Below are positions 32,175-39,899 of a stretch of DNA of 40,812 nucleotides, piece after piece; position 1 is the stretch's first letter, and every line of letters starts with the position of its first letter. Both the position numbers and the translations under genes were made by a program. The notes beneath the pieces are model-generated. The model was not told the origin of the DNA. It saw only the letters and a list, made by a program, of their open reading frames with translations, and did not search any database. The stretch comes from Clostridiales bacterium (GTDB lineage Bacteria; Bacillota; Clostridia; Saccharofermentanales; Saccharofermentanaceae): NCBI GenBank assembly GCA_017478485.1, contig JAFVDI010000016.1, positions 1 to 40,812 on the forward strand, given 5' to 3'.

Positions 32175-33098
32175 CTAAACCTGATCAATTCCAATCTTAA
32201 TAAGGAATTCCGCGATATACCCCGTGTACTTCTCAAACCCTGCCACGCTCCGGCATCTTGCATGCCCCGCGCCTTCAACCATTATGAGTTCAGCATAAGC
32301 TCCGTTACTCTTAGCCTTCTCATAGAGCTTTTCGCTGTGATAAGGCTTGATGAAAGTGTCTCCTGCGCCATGTATAAAAAGCACAGGGCATGTCCCCTTC
32401 ATATCGCGGTATGCATCAGACTCATTACAGTCAAATCCGAAAAAGATCCTGCAGCCCAGGCGGCAGAATGCAGCTAGAAATCTCATGTGGATATTGTTGT
32501 AGCAGTCGCTTACAACCTCATAAGCGCCCATGTTCGGACAGTCTGCCACTATGAAATCGATCTTAGGGCCGTACTTCGTAACGATCAGTGCTGTAGAACT
32601 GCCCATCGATTCACCCTGGATGCCAAGAACCTTTATGTCGCTATATCTTTTTCTCGTATCCTCGATGACCTTAAGCATGTCCTTTGCTTCGGCCGCACCC
32701 AGGGTGCAAATGGCAGGAGCGTTACCGCCGTGTCCCCTCGAATCGTAGATTATGCAGGAGAAACCGAGCTTTATATAGCAGTTAACGTATTTGACGGATC
32801 CGTACCTGCTTGAAGTATGTCCGTGCGCGATAATCACATATTTGCCCGTTCCTCTCGTCTGCTCAGTGCTGACGAAAGTCGTGCAAAGCTGATATCCGTT
32901 CTCGCCCTCGATCTTGTAATCCTTTTTATCGAAGCTGTCGTAATCCATCCAGAGGCCGCGGTCTTTGTTGATCTCGATCTCCCTGTCAGTCGGGATAAGC
33001 TTGGGTTTTGCAAGCGCCTGGGCATTCTTGTAGGAGAAAATGACCAGGCCGGCAAGAGTAATGACAACGAATACCGAAATCACGATTATCCAGATCAT
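32175..33098 (-). CDS. membrane-anchored alpha/beta hydrolase
   Basis: A 307-residue serine hydrolase with an N-terminal membrane anchor (about 1-22) and an extracytoplasmic or membrane-associated hydrolase domain. The nucleophile is in GESMGSS and the oxyanion/His-Gly motif in VIIAHGHTSSRYG. The acid is in HGAGDTFIKP and the histidine in EGAGHARC. The SRGHGGNAP segment is typical of prolyl-oligopeptidase-like lipase/esterase families. Substrate unknown. It is last in the LytTR/ABC gene group and is paralogous to the product of 37883-38866. Confidence 0.82.
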   Translation of the reverse strand: MIWIIVISVFVVITLAGLVIFSYKNAQALAKPKLIPTDREIEINKDRGLWMDYDSFDKKDYKIEGENGYQLCTTFVSTEQTRGTGKYVIIAHGHTSSRYGSVKYVNCYIKLGFSCIIYDSRGHGGNAPAICTLGAAEAKDMLKVIEDTRKRYSDIKVLGIQGESMGSSTALIVTKYGPKIDFIVADCPNMGAYEVVSDCYNNIHMRFLAAFCRLGCRIFFGFDCNESDAYRDMKGTCPVLFIHGAGDTFIKPYHSEKLYEKAKSNGAYAELIMVEGAGHARCRSVAGFEKYTGYIAEFLIKIGIDQV

Positions 33099-33102
33099 GG
33101 TC

Positions 33103-33723
33103 TTACCTCTTAAAATCCAGTCTTACGAGCGCCTTACCGTTCGGAAGGTCTTCCCTCTTTGTGCCCGTATGCGAGAACCCCGCTTCCTTAAGGCACTCCT
33201 TCAGGGCGTCTTCATCCATCTGGTGATGGACCTCGTCGAGCCTGTCAAAAGCATGCAGATAGGGAGAATCAGACACCCACGCCTTGGTATCCGTATTTAT
33301 CTGAATGACTGCGGAAACATATTTCGGCGCGATCTTTTCGAGCGCGTTCCTGAACGCTTCGTAGCCGATATACTCGACCAGGAGGTTTGCAATAACGAGA
33401 TCTGCGTGAGGCAGTCTGTCAGATTCATTTATCAGGTCAAGCTGAAGGCACCTTAAGACTTTTTCCTTGTCCTTATGTCTCTTATAGACTTCTTTAAGAT
33501 AATCTTCATTTATATCAATGCCGTAAACGGTCCGGTATTTGTCCGTGTCGATATGCTCAAGGCCGTTGCCGCCTGCGACACCGAGAACTATTGCCGTATC
33601 AACGGGAAAAGCTTCAAACTGATCCTTCATGAAAGAATTCAGAGTTTGAAGCTGCATTACAGAGCCGAGGCTCATGTGATTTTCGTAATCACTGAGCGAG
33701 ATGTCTTCCCACGGGTTATTCAT
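33103..33723 (-). CDS. class I SAM-dependent methyltransferase
   Basis: A 206-residue Rossmann-fold methyltransferase. Motif I is VLGVAGGNGLEHI (about 45-57), the acidic end of strand 2 is YGIDINEDYL, and motif IV-like sequence is ADLVIANLLVEYIGYEAF. The VAGGNG variation of the G-rich loop is common in small Bacillota methyltransferases of unknown substrate. Four bp separate it from the following hydrolase gene and 13 bp from the ABC permease, so it is probably co-transcribed with them. Confidence 0.82.
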   Translation of the reverse strand: MNNPWEDISLSDYENHMSLGSVMQLQTLNSFMKDQFEAFPVDTAIVLGVAGGNGLEHIDTDKYRTVYGIDINEDYLKEVYKRHKDKEKVLRCLQLDLINESDRLPHADLVIANLLVEYIGYEAFRNALEKIAPKYVSAVIQINTDTKAWVSDSPYLHAFDRLDEVHHQMDEDALKECLKEAGFSHTGTKREDLPNGKALVRLDFKR

Positions 33724-33736
33724 ACCCGAGATTATA

Positions 33737-34648
33737 TCACTTCCTCCTGTAAGTCTTGTTGTAGACGGCCGTCATAAGCACGATGCAGACTGCCGCAACT
33801 GCTGCCACATAAAGGATGGAAGATGCCGCATCGAAGGTCATGCCGAATGTCTTTGCCTGGAAGCTGAACGATTCCTTCAGTTTGCTGATGAAAAGCCCGT
33901 TATCGAGACCCGCTATCTGTTTATCCATGTTTTCCGCGATCCCCTTGAGCATTTCGTTCTTGATAAGCGATGTAATGTGCGTTGCCGGGAACAGATTGCA
34001 GAACGACTGGATGTTGTCCGAGAACTGCGAAAGCGGAATGTATGCTCCGATCAGGAAGCCTCCTGCCGCTGAAAGTATCCCGAAAAACGCGTTGCTGTTC
34101 GCGGAGTTCTTAAACAAAAGCATGACCAGCATGAACAGCGCCGTTGAAGAAACGCATCCGAGAAGCACGATGCCGTAAACAGCAAGGATACCCGTTCCGC
34201 TCATGTGAAGATCGCCCGAAAAGCTAAGCGATGCAAGACCGATAGTAAGGATCACCGAGGTGATGATGAACGAAGAAAACGCCGATGACGCAAAGTACGA
34301 AAGCACAATCTTCCAGCGCTTCATAGGCGTTGCGCAGATATCGGAATCAACGCCAGATTCCCTGTCCTTTACGATCGTCTGAAGGCATGTGTAAGGCACG
34401 GTGATCATGGCAGCGCCAAGTATGCCAGATAACAGGATTCCATTGACGAACATGTCGATGTCATTTGAGCGTACAATGTTCTCCAGGCCATTCATCGTCG
34501 AAGTAAGCGATTCGACGAAAGTTCCCTTGAGAAACAGCAGATACAGCACGAAAACGATCACCGAAGTCAAAAGCGAGAAAACTATCGCAAGAACGTCCTT
34601 GAAATAAAGAAGTATGTTCCTTCTTGTAAATCCCATAAAGTCTCTCAT
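33737..34648 (-). CDS. ABC-2 type transporter permease
   Basis: A 303-residue permease with six hydrophobic segments: about 15-40, 65-85, 110-135, 145-165, 172-192 and 275-295. The N-terminal MRDFMGFTRRNILLYFKDVLA matches ABC-2 exporters. An extracytoplasmic loop of about 75 residues lies between segments five and six. It overlaps the ATPase gene by one base. Together they form a DrrAB-like exporter, possibly for a lipid, peptide or antimicrobial. Confidence 0.85.
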   Translation of the reverse strand: MRDFMGFTRRNILLYFKDVLAIVFSLLTSVIVFVLYLLFLKGTFVESLTSTMNGLENIVRSNDIDMFVNGILLSGILGAAMITVPYTCLQTIVKDRESGVDSDICATPMKRWKIVLSYFASSAFSSFIITSVILTIGLASLSFSGDLHMSGTGILAVYGIVLLGCVSSTALFMLVMLLFKNSANSNAFFGILSAAGGFLIGAYIPLSQFSDNIQSFCNLFPATHITSLIKNEMLKGIAENMDKQIAGLDNGLFISKLKESFSFQAKTFGMTFDAASSILYVAAVAAVCIVLMTAVYNKTYRRK

Positions 34649-35550
34649 TATGCCAGCTCCTTTCCCGTAAGTGTCAGGAACACGTCATCCATTGTTCCCT
34701 TGATATACTCATAGTCCCTTATCTCATCCCTGTGTTCGTATATGAACTCGGTTATGTTATCGTCCGTCTCGATGCTGTAGTGATCCGCATCGTAAATGCT
34801 GTTATTGCTGATCTTTGTTATCAGGGCTTCCGCCTTTTCGCTCCTTGCCGTGTACCAGACAAGCTTTGAATGCGCATATCTCGTCTTAAGCTCCGCCGGC
34901 GTGCCCATGGTCACGATCTTTCCCTTATCAAGGATCAGTACCCTGTCCGCATCCCTCGTCTCTTCCATGTAGTGTGTCGTCAGGAAAATGGTCAGGCCGT
35001 GCTCTTTTCTCAGGTAATTGATGTAATCCCAGACGAGCTTTCGGGATTTCGGATCGAGACCTGTCGTCGGCTCATCAAGGAAAAGGATCTTAGGTTCATT
35101 GATCAGGGCCCTCATGATGTCAACCCTTCTCCTCTGCCCGCCCGAGAGCTTGTCGTACCTTCTGTTCCAGATGTCCTTCATTTCGAAGCGCTCCGAGAAA
35201 GGCTCTAACCTTTGTTCTACCTGCTTCTTTGTTAGCCCGTAGTATGAGCCTCTCGTGATCAGGTTTTCCCTGACAGTCAGCTTCTTGTCGAGTACCGAGT
35301 TCTGGAATACTATGCCGTTTACTTTTCTGATCTCGTCATCTTCTTTTCCGAGCTCGTGACCTGCGATAACCGCCCGCCCAGATGTCTTCTGCAGAACGGT
35401 CGTCAGCATGTTGATGGTCGTTGATTTGCCCGCTCCGTTTTCGCCCAGGAAAGCGTAGAGCTCGCCCTCTTCAACATCAAAAGATATACCGTCAACAGCG
35501 GTATGTTCCTTATACTTTTTAGTAAGGTCTTTTACTTCTATGATCTTCAT
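34648..35550 (-). CDS. ABC transporter ATP-binding protein (DrrA/CcmA type)
   Basis: A 300-residue ATPase. Walker A FLGENGAGKSTT, signature LSGGQRRRVDIMRAL, Walker B ILFLDEPTTGLDP and the H-loop FLTTHYMEE are complete. The C-terminal 80 residues are the usual DrrA-type extension. The start chosen is the ATG of MKIIEVKDL, 9 nt after AAGGAGGAG; an in-frame start 15 codons earlier has no ribosome site and adds an unrelated peptide. A phased repeat array lies just upstream. Confidence 0.92.
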   Translation of the reverse strand: MKIIEVKDLTKKYKEHTAVDGISFDVEEGELYAFLGENGAGKSTTINMLTTVLQKTSGRAVIAGHELGKEDDEIRKVNGIVFQNSVLDKKLTVRENLITRGSYYGLTKKQVEQRLEPFSERFEMKDIWNRRYDKLSGGQRRRVDIMRALINEPKILFLDEPTTGLDPKSRKLVWDYINYLRKEHGLTIFLTTHYMEETRDADRVLILDKGKIVTMGTPAELKTRYAHSKLVWYTARSEKAEALITKISNNSIYDADHYSIETDDNITEFIYEHRDEIRDYEYIKGTMDDVFLTLTGKELA

Positions 35551-35571
35551 GGTCAACTCCTCCTTGCAGGG

Positions 35572-35642
35572 CCAAGTTAACCCAAAAAGAGACACAGTTA
35601 AAGCAAACCGCGACCAAGTTGCGAAAAACCGCTACCAAGTTG
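35572..35642 (-). repeat. 21-bp phased direct repeats upstream of the ABC genes (LytTR-type sites)
   Basis: AAACCGCGACCAAGTTG (35605-35621) recurs as AAACCGCTACCAAGTTG (35626-35642), 16 of 17 identical and 21 bp apart. The core CCAAGTT occurs at 35572, 35614 and 35635, with CACAGTT at 35593, so four units sit at exact 21-bp steps. LytTR regulators are known to bind short direct repeats spaced by about two helical turns, and a LytTR gene lies upstream. Confidence 0.65.
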
Positions 35643-35653
35643 TATCTATGAGA

Positions 35654-36094
35654 TCATTCCTCGTCCCTGATGTCGTCCAGAGCCTTGTTGATCTTGCTGT
35701 CTTCTCTTTTGTGGAACCATAGCGACACGAGCCATACAAAGACATAGACCATGAAATAGATAACGGTCAACATGATGAAGCCTTTTGCCTGTGAATACCA
35801 ATTGAAGATCCGCCCGAAGACCGCAACGATGGCATAAAGGCCAATGCAGTGAATTATCAGCTGAACAATGAACTTATTTCGAGGGATATCATTATCAGAA
35901 AGCCAGATCACGGTCGGCACCGAGCACACCGCGCCGGTCAGCACGATCGAAAGGAGCTGTATCCATGAAAGGCTGAACTGCTCAAGACTCTGTCCCCTGA
36001 AGATAAGATAGACAACGCCTTCAAGTATGATCCCCACCAGTATCGCAAAGGAGATCGTCATAGTCAGTTCAAGCCAAAACTTAAGTCTGTTCAT
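35654..36094 (-). CDS. DUF3021-family membrane protein
   Basis: A 146-residue protein with four membrane helices (about 10-32, 42-62, 73-93, 103-127) and a charged C-terminal tail. It overlaps the LytTR gene by 4 nt (ATGA). DUF3021 proteins are habitually paired with LytTR-only regulators and thought to act as membrane-bound modulators or sensors. Function is inferred from this pairing. Confidence 0.85.
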   Translation of the reverse strand: MNRLKFWLELTMTISFAILVGIILEGVVYLIFRGQSLEQFSLSWIQLLSIVLTGAVCSVPTVIWLSDNDIPRNKFIVQLIIHCIGLYAIVAVFGRIFNWYSQAKGFIMLTVIYFMVYVFVWLVSLWFHKREDSKINKALDDIRDEE

Positions 36095-36528
36095 CCTATT
36101 CCGAGCCTCCTCTTAACTTCCTTCACGTATCCCCTTGAGATCACGACTGTCTCATCATTGATGAGCGTCGCATCTATCCTTCCGCTCAGCTGGGACTTAA
36201 CGTTCCTAACCTTCTTGAGGTTGATTATCATGGATTTTGAGCACCTCATGAAATACCCGCCCAGCATTGTCTCAAGCTCATAGAGCCTGTATTTGCAGTC
36301 GTAGCAGACATCCTTGGTGTAAACGAACGTCTTCTTGTCAACGGATTCAATGTAGTAAACGGCAGACGCCTTGATTATGTGGACCTGGTCATCTTTGATT
36401 ACGGCTATCCCTTTTGAGCCGCCCTCGAGCAGCTCGATCGCGCCGGTGATCTCATCGGTAACAGAGACCGCCTTTATAATGGCCTCTTCCTCTTCTTTGC
36501 TTTTTACCTGCTCAAGATGGACTTTCAT
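36091..36528 (-). CDS. LytTR-family transcriptional regulator
   Basis: A 145-residue regulator: N-terminal MKVHLEQVKSKEEEEAIIKA segment, then a LytTR DNA-binding domain from about residue 50 (YYIESVDKKTFVYT, YELETMLGGYFMRCSKSMIINLKKV, ISRGYVKEVKRRLGI). There is no receiver domain. It probably controls the DUF3021 and ABC genes. The reading frame extends to a TTG at 36579, but that lies within 12 bp of the TATAAT at 36585-36590, so the ATG of MKVHLEQ is chosen; its ribosome site is weak. Confidence 0.88.
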   Translation of the reverse strand: MKVHLEQVKSKEEEEAIIKAVSVTDEITGAIELLEGGSKGIAVIKDDQVHIIKASAVYYIESVDKKTFVYTKDVCYDCKYRLYELETMLGGYFMRCSKSMIINLKKVRNVKSQLSGRIDATLINDETVVISRGYVKEVKRRLGIG

Positions 36529-36584
36529 TATCTTTGGTTGCCGCCACCGGGCCGGCTCTTTACCGCCTTTTATATTCAAATGTG

Positions 36585-36590
36585 ATTATA
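36585..36590 (-). promoter_or_regulatory. -10 element of the LytTR operon
   Basis: TATAAT on the minus strand. No good -35 hexamer is seen at 16-18 bp. It is back-to-back with the tRNA promoter. Confidence 0.4.
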
Positions 36591-36609
36591 TCAGAGGAAC
36601 CCTTGTAAA

Positions 36610-36638
36610 TTGACAAAGATTTTTCACTTTAATATAAT
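36610..36638 (+). promoter_or_regulatory. consensus sigma-A promoter of tRNA-Leu
   Basis: TTGACA (36610-36615), 17-bp spacer, TATAAT (36633-36638), a perfect consensus. The start site falls a few bases before the mature tRNA 5' end. Confidence 0.88.
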
Positions 36639-36649
36639 TACTTCGCTAT

Positions 36650-36734
36650 GGGGTTGTGGCGGAATGGCAGACGCAGCAGACTCAAAATCTGCCGACCATA
36701 AATCGTGTGGGTTCAAGTCCCACCAGCCCCACCA
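36650..36734 (+). tRNA. tRNA-Leu (anticodon CAA)
   Basis: 85 nt with encoded CCA. Acceptor stem GGGGTTG pairs with CAGCCCC (one G-U), anticodon stem GCAGA/TCTGC closes loop CTCAAAA giving anticodon CAA, a long variable arm follows as expected for leucine, and the T arm is GTGGGTTCAAGTCCCAC. It decodes UUG. Confidence 0.95.
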
Positions 36735-36748
36735 ATTTGTTTAAGTTG

Positions 36749-36789
36749 CCCCTGTTTTCGTGTTGACCAACGATCCAGGGGTGTTTTTT
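36749..36789 (+). terminator. terminator of the tRNA-Leu gene
   Basis: CCCCTG (36749-36754) pairs with CAGGGG (36776-36781); TGTTTTTTG follows. It begins 15 bp after the tRNA end. Confidence 0.75.
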
Positions 36790-36814
36790 GCTTTGAATTC
36801 TCTTTGGATAAAAA

Positions 36815-37012
36815 TTCTAAGTTGATGTCTATGTTGACCACCCTTACTTAGACGTCCACATAGAAAAATGCTTTTCAAAACAAAAATCCTATGTTGTTGT
36901 CCATGTTAAACACCTCAACTTAGACATCCACATAGAAAAACGCCTTTTAAACACAAAATTCTATGTTGTCGTCCATGTTAAAAGCCTCAACTTAGACGTC
37001 AGCATAGAAATA
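36815..37012. repeat. three 72-bp tandem repeats, each an imperfect hairpin
   Basis: Units start at 36815, 36887 and 36959 (exactly 72 bp apart; the third is incomplete). Each contains a left arm like TTCTATGTTGTCGTC and a right arm like GACGTCCACATAGAA. Differences between units tend to keep pairing: arm position 12 pairs as T-G, T-A and C-G in units 1, 2 and 3. The rest of the gap between tRNA terminator and the next gene holds nothing else recognisable. They are AT-rich and show no coding potential. Confidence 0.75.
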
Positions 37013-37115
37013 CAATATGTAAAGTAAAAGAATAAGAAGCCATGTGTTAGCGTTTGTCGGTTTTTGTAGTTTTTTGTCGCATAAATCCGCGTCAAATGCA
37101 GTGTAGTATTGTGAC

Positions 37116-37877
37116 ATGGAACTGAATTCATTATGTGACACTTATATTGAAGCTGAATACCACCGTTTGAAGACGGCTTTGGACAGCATGCCGCGGTTTC
37201 GGATAGGAATTCACCGAGGTTCACCAGTCATAAGGGCATATAGAGGCACCGGCAAAGATTTAAAGTATCAAGAAAACATACTGGCAAGCAAAAAAGGTGA
37301 TGCGCTCAAGCTTCAATACGAAACTTACAAAACATGTTTGTCGGAAATAGAACAATACCGAGTTGAACTGAGAAAGAGGCACATCACTGTTTCAGATAAG
37401 TTCAAGTTCATCCGCGATCCGTCGCCATTTAACGTTGAGGCGTGGAAAAACTTCAAGGCAAGTGCAAACCCGAACGAGATAAACACCGGCTATTATGATG
37501 CCTACGGGAACAATGTCAGATCGCGTGGTGAAATGCTCGTAGCGAACGCGCTTAAGGAATTGGGGCTTGAAGCCAAATACGAGCCACTTCTGACGCTGAA
37601 AGACGGCAAAAGAAAGTCGCCTGATTATTCATTCCCGGTAAGGATCATTGACAGGTGCTTTTTCATCGAATTTTACGGAAAATGCGACAACGAAGGCTAT
37701 ATTGAATACAACTACGGTAAGATCGACGAATACATACGCAACGGCATCCTGCCGAACAGGGATCTGATCCTGATCTGCGGAACCGAAAACTGGCTGCCCA
37801 ACCAGGAAGAGATCATGCGTATCATCAGTTCCTTTATAAACAATGCTGTCCTAAGAACTTATAACAGAAATCAGTAG
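37116..37877 (+). CDS. orphan PD-(D/E)XK nuclease-fold protein
   Basis: A 253-residue protein. The N-terminal half (about 1-120) is alpha-helical and not recognised. The C-terminal half resembles the nuclease module found in some UvrD-like helicases and stand-alone Bacillota proteins. A conserved Glu lies in RSRGEMLVANALKELGL, then SPDYSF (active-site Asp), then FFIEFYG (Glu, with Tyr where Lys is usual) and YGKIDEYIRNGILP. No membrane segment. The ATG lacks a Shine-Dalgarno; a TAGTAT about 7 bp upstream could give a leaderless transcript. It faces the hydrolase gene tail to tail, 5 bp apart. Function unknown. Confidence 0.65.
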   Translation: MELNSLCDTYIEAEYHRLKTALDSMPRFRIGIHRGSPVIRAYRGTGKDLKYQENILASKKGDALKLQYETYKTCLSEIEQYRVELRKRHITVSDKFKFIRDPSPFNVEAWKNFKASANPNEINTGYYDAYGNNVRSRGEMLVANALKELGLEAKYEPLLTLKDGKRKSPDYSFPVRIIDRCFFIEFYGKCDNEGYIEYNYGKIDEYIRNGILPNRDLILICGTENWLPNQEEIMRIISSFINNAVLRTYNRNQ

Positions 37878-37882
37878 ACTGT

Positions 37883-38866
37883 TTACGCGGCCTCTGCCTG
37901 ATCTTCATCAGTATTGATCACTCCTGCCTCCAACAGGAATGAATAAATGTGATCCCTGTAGGCTTCTTTTCCGGCAACCTTGAGAGACTCTCCGTGTTTT
38001 GCTTCCGGCACGAGCCAGAGTGCAGCATAACTTCCCTGCTTAATGGCAACATCGTACATGTCCTTGCTGTTTTCAACGTCGATCCAGTCGTCATCAGCTC
38101 CATGGATAAAGAATACCGGTACATTCTTGCCCTTAATGGCGTCTATACCGCTAACTTCGGCAGTGTCGATGCCGTAAAGCAGCTTGAAACCAATGTCTGC
38201 GCATGTGCCGAAAGGATACAGATACATATCGTTATACATGTCGTGGACCATGTACTTAAGGCTCTCCATGCCGCAGTCGGCAACAATGAAACTTACCTTG
38301 TCCGTATATCTGAGCACGTTCAAAGACGTGGAAGATCCCATCGATTCGCCGTGAAGGCCCAGTATCTTAACATCTTTATAACGGCTGTAAGTGTCATCTA
38401 TCAGGTAATTCAGGTCCTGAGCTTCCCAGCCGCCCATCGAGCAAAGAGCCTTGTCGTTGGCTCCGTGCCCTCTCTGGTCGTAGATAATGCAGGAGAACCC
38501 GAGCTGAATATACGGATCGACGAACTTGACCATCGCATACTTATTGCTCTTATGTCCGTGCGAGATTATGACGTACCTGCCTGTACCCCTTGTCTCCCTA
38601 GACGAAACAAAGGTACAGCTGAGAAGATAGCCGTCAAGGCCCGCGACCTGGTAATCCTGCTTATCGTAGGAATCGAAATCGCCCCAGAGGCCCTTATCTT
38701 TCACGTTATCAATCCGGTTCTGATAAGACTCCCTGGACGGATGCGTGATGGAAGTTGAGGTTCCGACCGCAGCGCCTATCAGATTGAGCACGATGAAAAC
38801 GGCCAGCGAGATAAGGACGATCTTTAAAACCTTCTTTTTCGACGCCTTTTTACCTGATTTGGACAT
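37883..38866 (-). CDS. membrane-anchored alpha/beta hydrolase (paralogue)
   Basis: A 327-residue serine hydrolase with a lysine-rich start (MSKSGKKASKKK), a membrane anchor (about 13-35) and a hydrolase domain. The nucleophile is in GLHGESMGSST, the acid in HGADDDWIDVE and the histidine in PEAKHGES. It aligns along its length with the product of 32175-33098: shared blocks are RGTGRYVI, SHGHKSNKYA, LGFSCIIYDQRGHG and KGLWGDFDSYDKQDYQ. The two are thus duplicated genes about 5 kb apart. Twenty-nine bp follow the upstream hydrolase gene, probably one transcript. Confidence 0.83.
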   Translation of the reverse strand: MSKSGKKASKKKVLKIVLISLAVFIVLNLIGAAVGTSTSITHPSRESYQNRIDNVKDKGLWGDFDSYDKQDYQVAGLDGYLLSCTFVSSRETRGTGRYVIISHGHKSNKYAMVKFVDPYIQLGFSCIIYDQRGHGANDKALCSMGGWEAQDLNYLIDDTYSRYKDVKILGLHGESMGSSTSLNVLRYTDKVSFIVADCGMESLKYMVHDMYNDMYLYPFGTCADIGFKLLYGIDTAEVSGIDAIKGKNVPVFFIHGADDDWIDVENSKDMYDVAIKQGSYAALWLVPEAKHGESLKVAGKEAYRDHIYSFLLEAGVINTDEDQAEAA

Positions 38867-38895
38867 AAGATCACCCCTGACTGATGTTCCGGTAA

Positions 38896-39696
38896 TTATA
38901 GCAGAGTTTTTACTAAGAATTCGTTGGCTCTTTCCTTGAATTCGGGATTTTCATCGTAGACCGCGTGGCCAAAGCCCTTGAACACAAACAATTCGCTGCC
39001 CTTTATCGCTGAAAGTTCAGTTGTGGCAGTCTTTCCGAGGACGGCATCCTCATCGCCGCAAAGGATAAGCGAAGGACATTCGATCTCGCCGAGCCTTGAA
39101 TAGACATCGTATTCATTCATCCTACCCGTCAGGATCGAAAGCCTCTTAAACTCTTCATCCGTTATGCCCTTGAGCGAATCTGCGATCACGGGGCCGAACT
39201 GCTCAACAAAAGCCGGAGAATACACATATTTGATAAAGGAATCTATAAGACCTTTTTCGTCTTTGGCCGATGCCAAATCGTTCCACTCTTTTATTACCGG
39301 CTGTGACGCTTCGCTGACCCTGGCCGAAGTCGAACCCAGCACCAGTGCGCTTACAAGGTCAGGCCTTAACAAAGTGAGAGTCAAGGCGATCATGCCACCC
39401 TGGGAAATACCGTAGATAGCGACATCCTTGAGGCCCAAAGTCTCAAAAGCGGCTATGTAGTCTTTCGCCATATCTTCAACGGAATAGGAATCCGGAAGGT
39501 TAAGCCTTCTGTCGAAGACATAGACCTCAAAGCCTTCTCCGAAAAGACCGAGAGCATCGGCCACCATGTCCTTATAGAGCAGCACGCTCTTTACCGCGAG
39601 TCCGGGCAGGACTACGAGGGTCCTTTTCCCTTCTCCATACTTGAAATACTCGATCTGCGCATCGTTTGCAGATACTTTCTGAATTTCTGAAACCAT
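38896..39696 (-). CDS. cytosolic alpha/beta-fold hydrolase
   Basis: A 266-residue hydrolase of the general abhydrolase_1 type without signal or anchor. The nucleophile elbow is GISQGGM, the acid in LCGDEDAVLG and the histidine in KGFGHAVYDE; VVLPGLAVKS supplies the oxyanion region. Substrate cannot be predicted. An AGGGGG ribosome site precedes ATG, and TATAAT on the minus strand at 39731-39736 is a likely -10. Confidence 0.85.
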   Translation of the reverse strand: MVSEIQKVSANDAQIEYFKYGEGKRTLVVLPGLAVKSVLLYKDMVADALGLFGEGFEVYVFDRRLNLPDSYSVEDMAKDYIAAFETLGLKDVAIYGISQGGMIALTLTLLRPDLVSALVLGSTSARVSEASQPVIKEWNDLASAKDEKGLIDSFIKYVYSPAFVEQFGPVIADSLKGITDEEFKRLSILTGRMNEYDVYSRLGEIECPSLILCGDEDAVLGKTATTELSAIKGSELFVFKGFGHAVYDENPEFKERANEFLVKTLL

Positions 39697-39856
39697 AGGC
39701 TGCTAAGCCCCCTTAATTATTTTTGACAATATTATATCTTATAAATGAAAATCATTATGTGTGATACATGTGGAAAATTCAAAAATAGTCGCTCAAACTA
39801 CTCAAAACTCCCCGAAAAACCAAAAATAATTAAATACTTTTTCGAAGCCCTTGATA

Positions 39857-39862
39857 TATAAT
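39857..39862 (+). promoter_or_regulatory. -10 element of pckA
   Basis: TATAAT 37 bp before the pckA ATG. No consensus -35 at 17 bp (ATACTT). Confidence 0.45.
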
Positions 39863-39899
39863 GACTGTGTTAATTTTTTAAGAAAGAGGTCCCCGATTT

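Noticed and set aside
36815..37012. CRISPR array
   Set aside because: Only three units, the whole 72-bp period is repeated rather than repeat plus unique spacer, and no cas genes are present.
36961..37224. 87-codon minus-strand frame across the third hairpin repeat
   Set aside because: Overlaps repeat DNA and the start of the nuclease gene on the other strand; no ribosome site or family resemblance.
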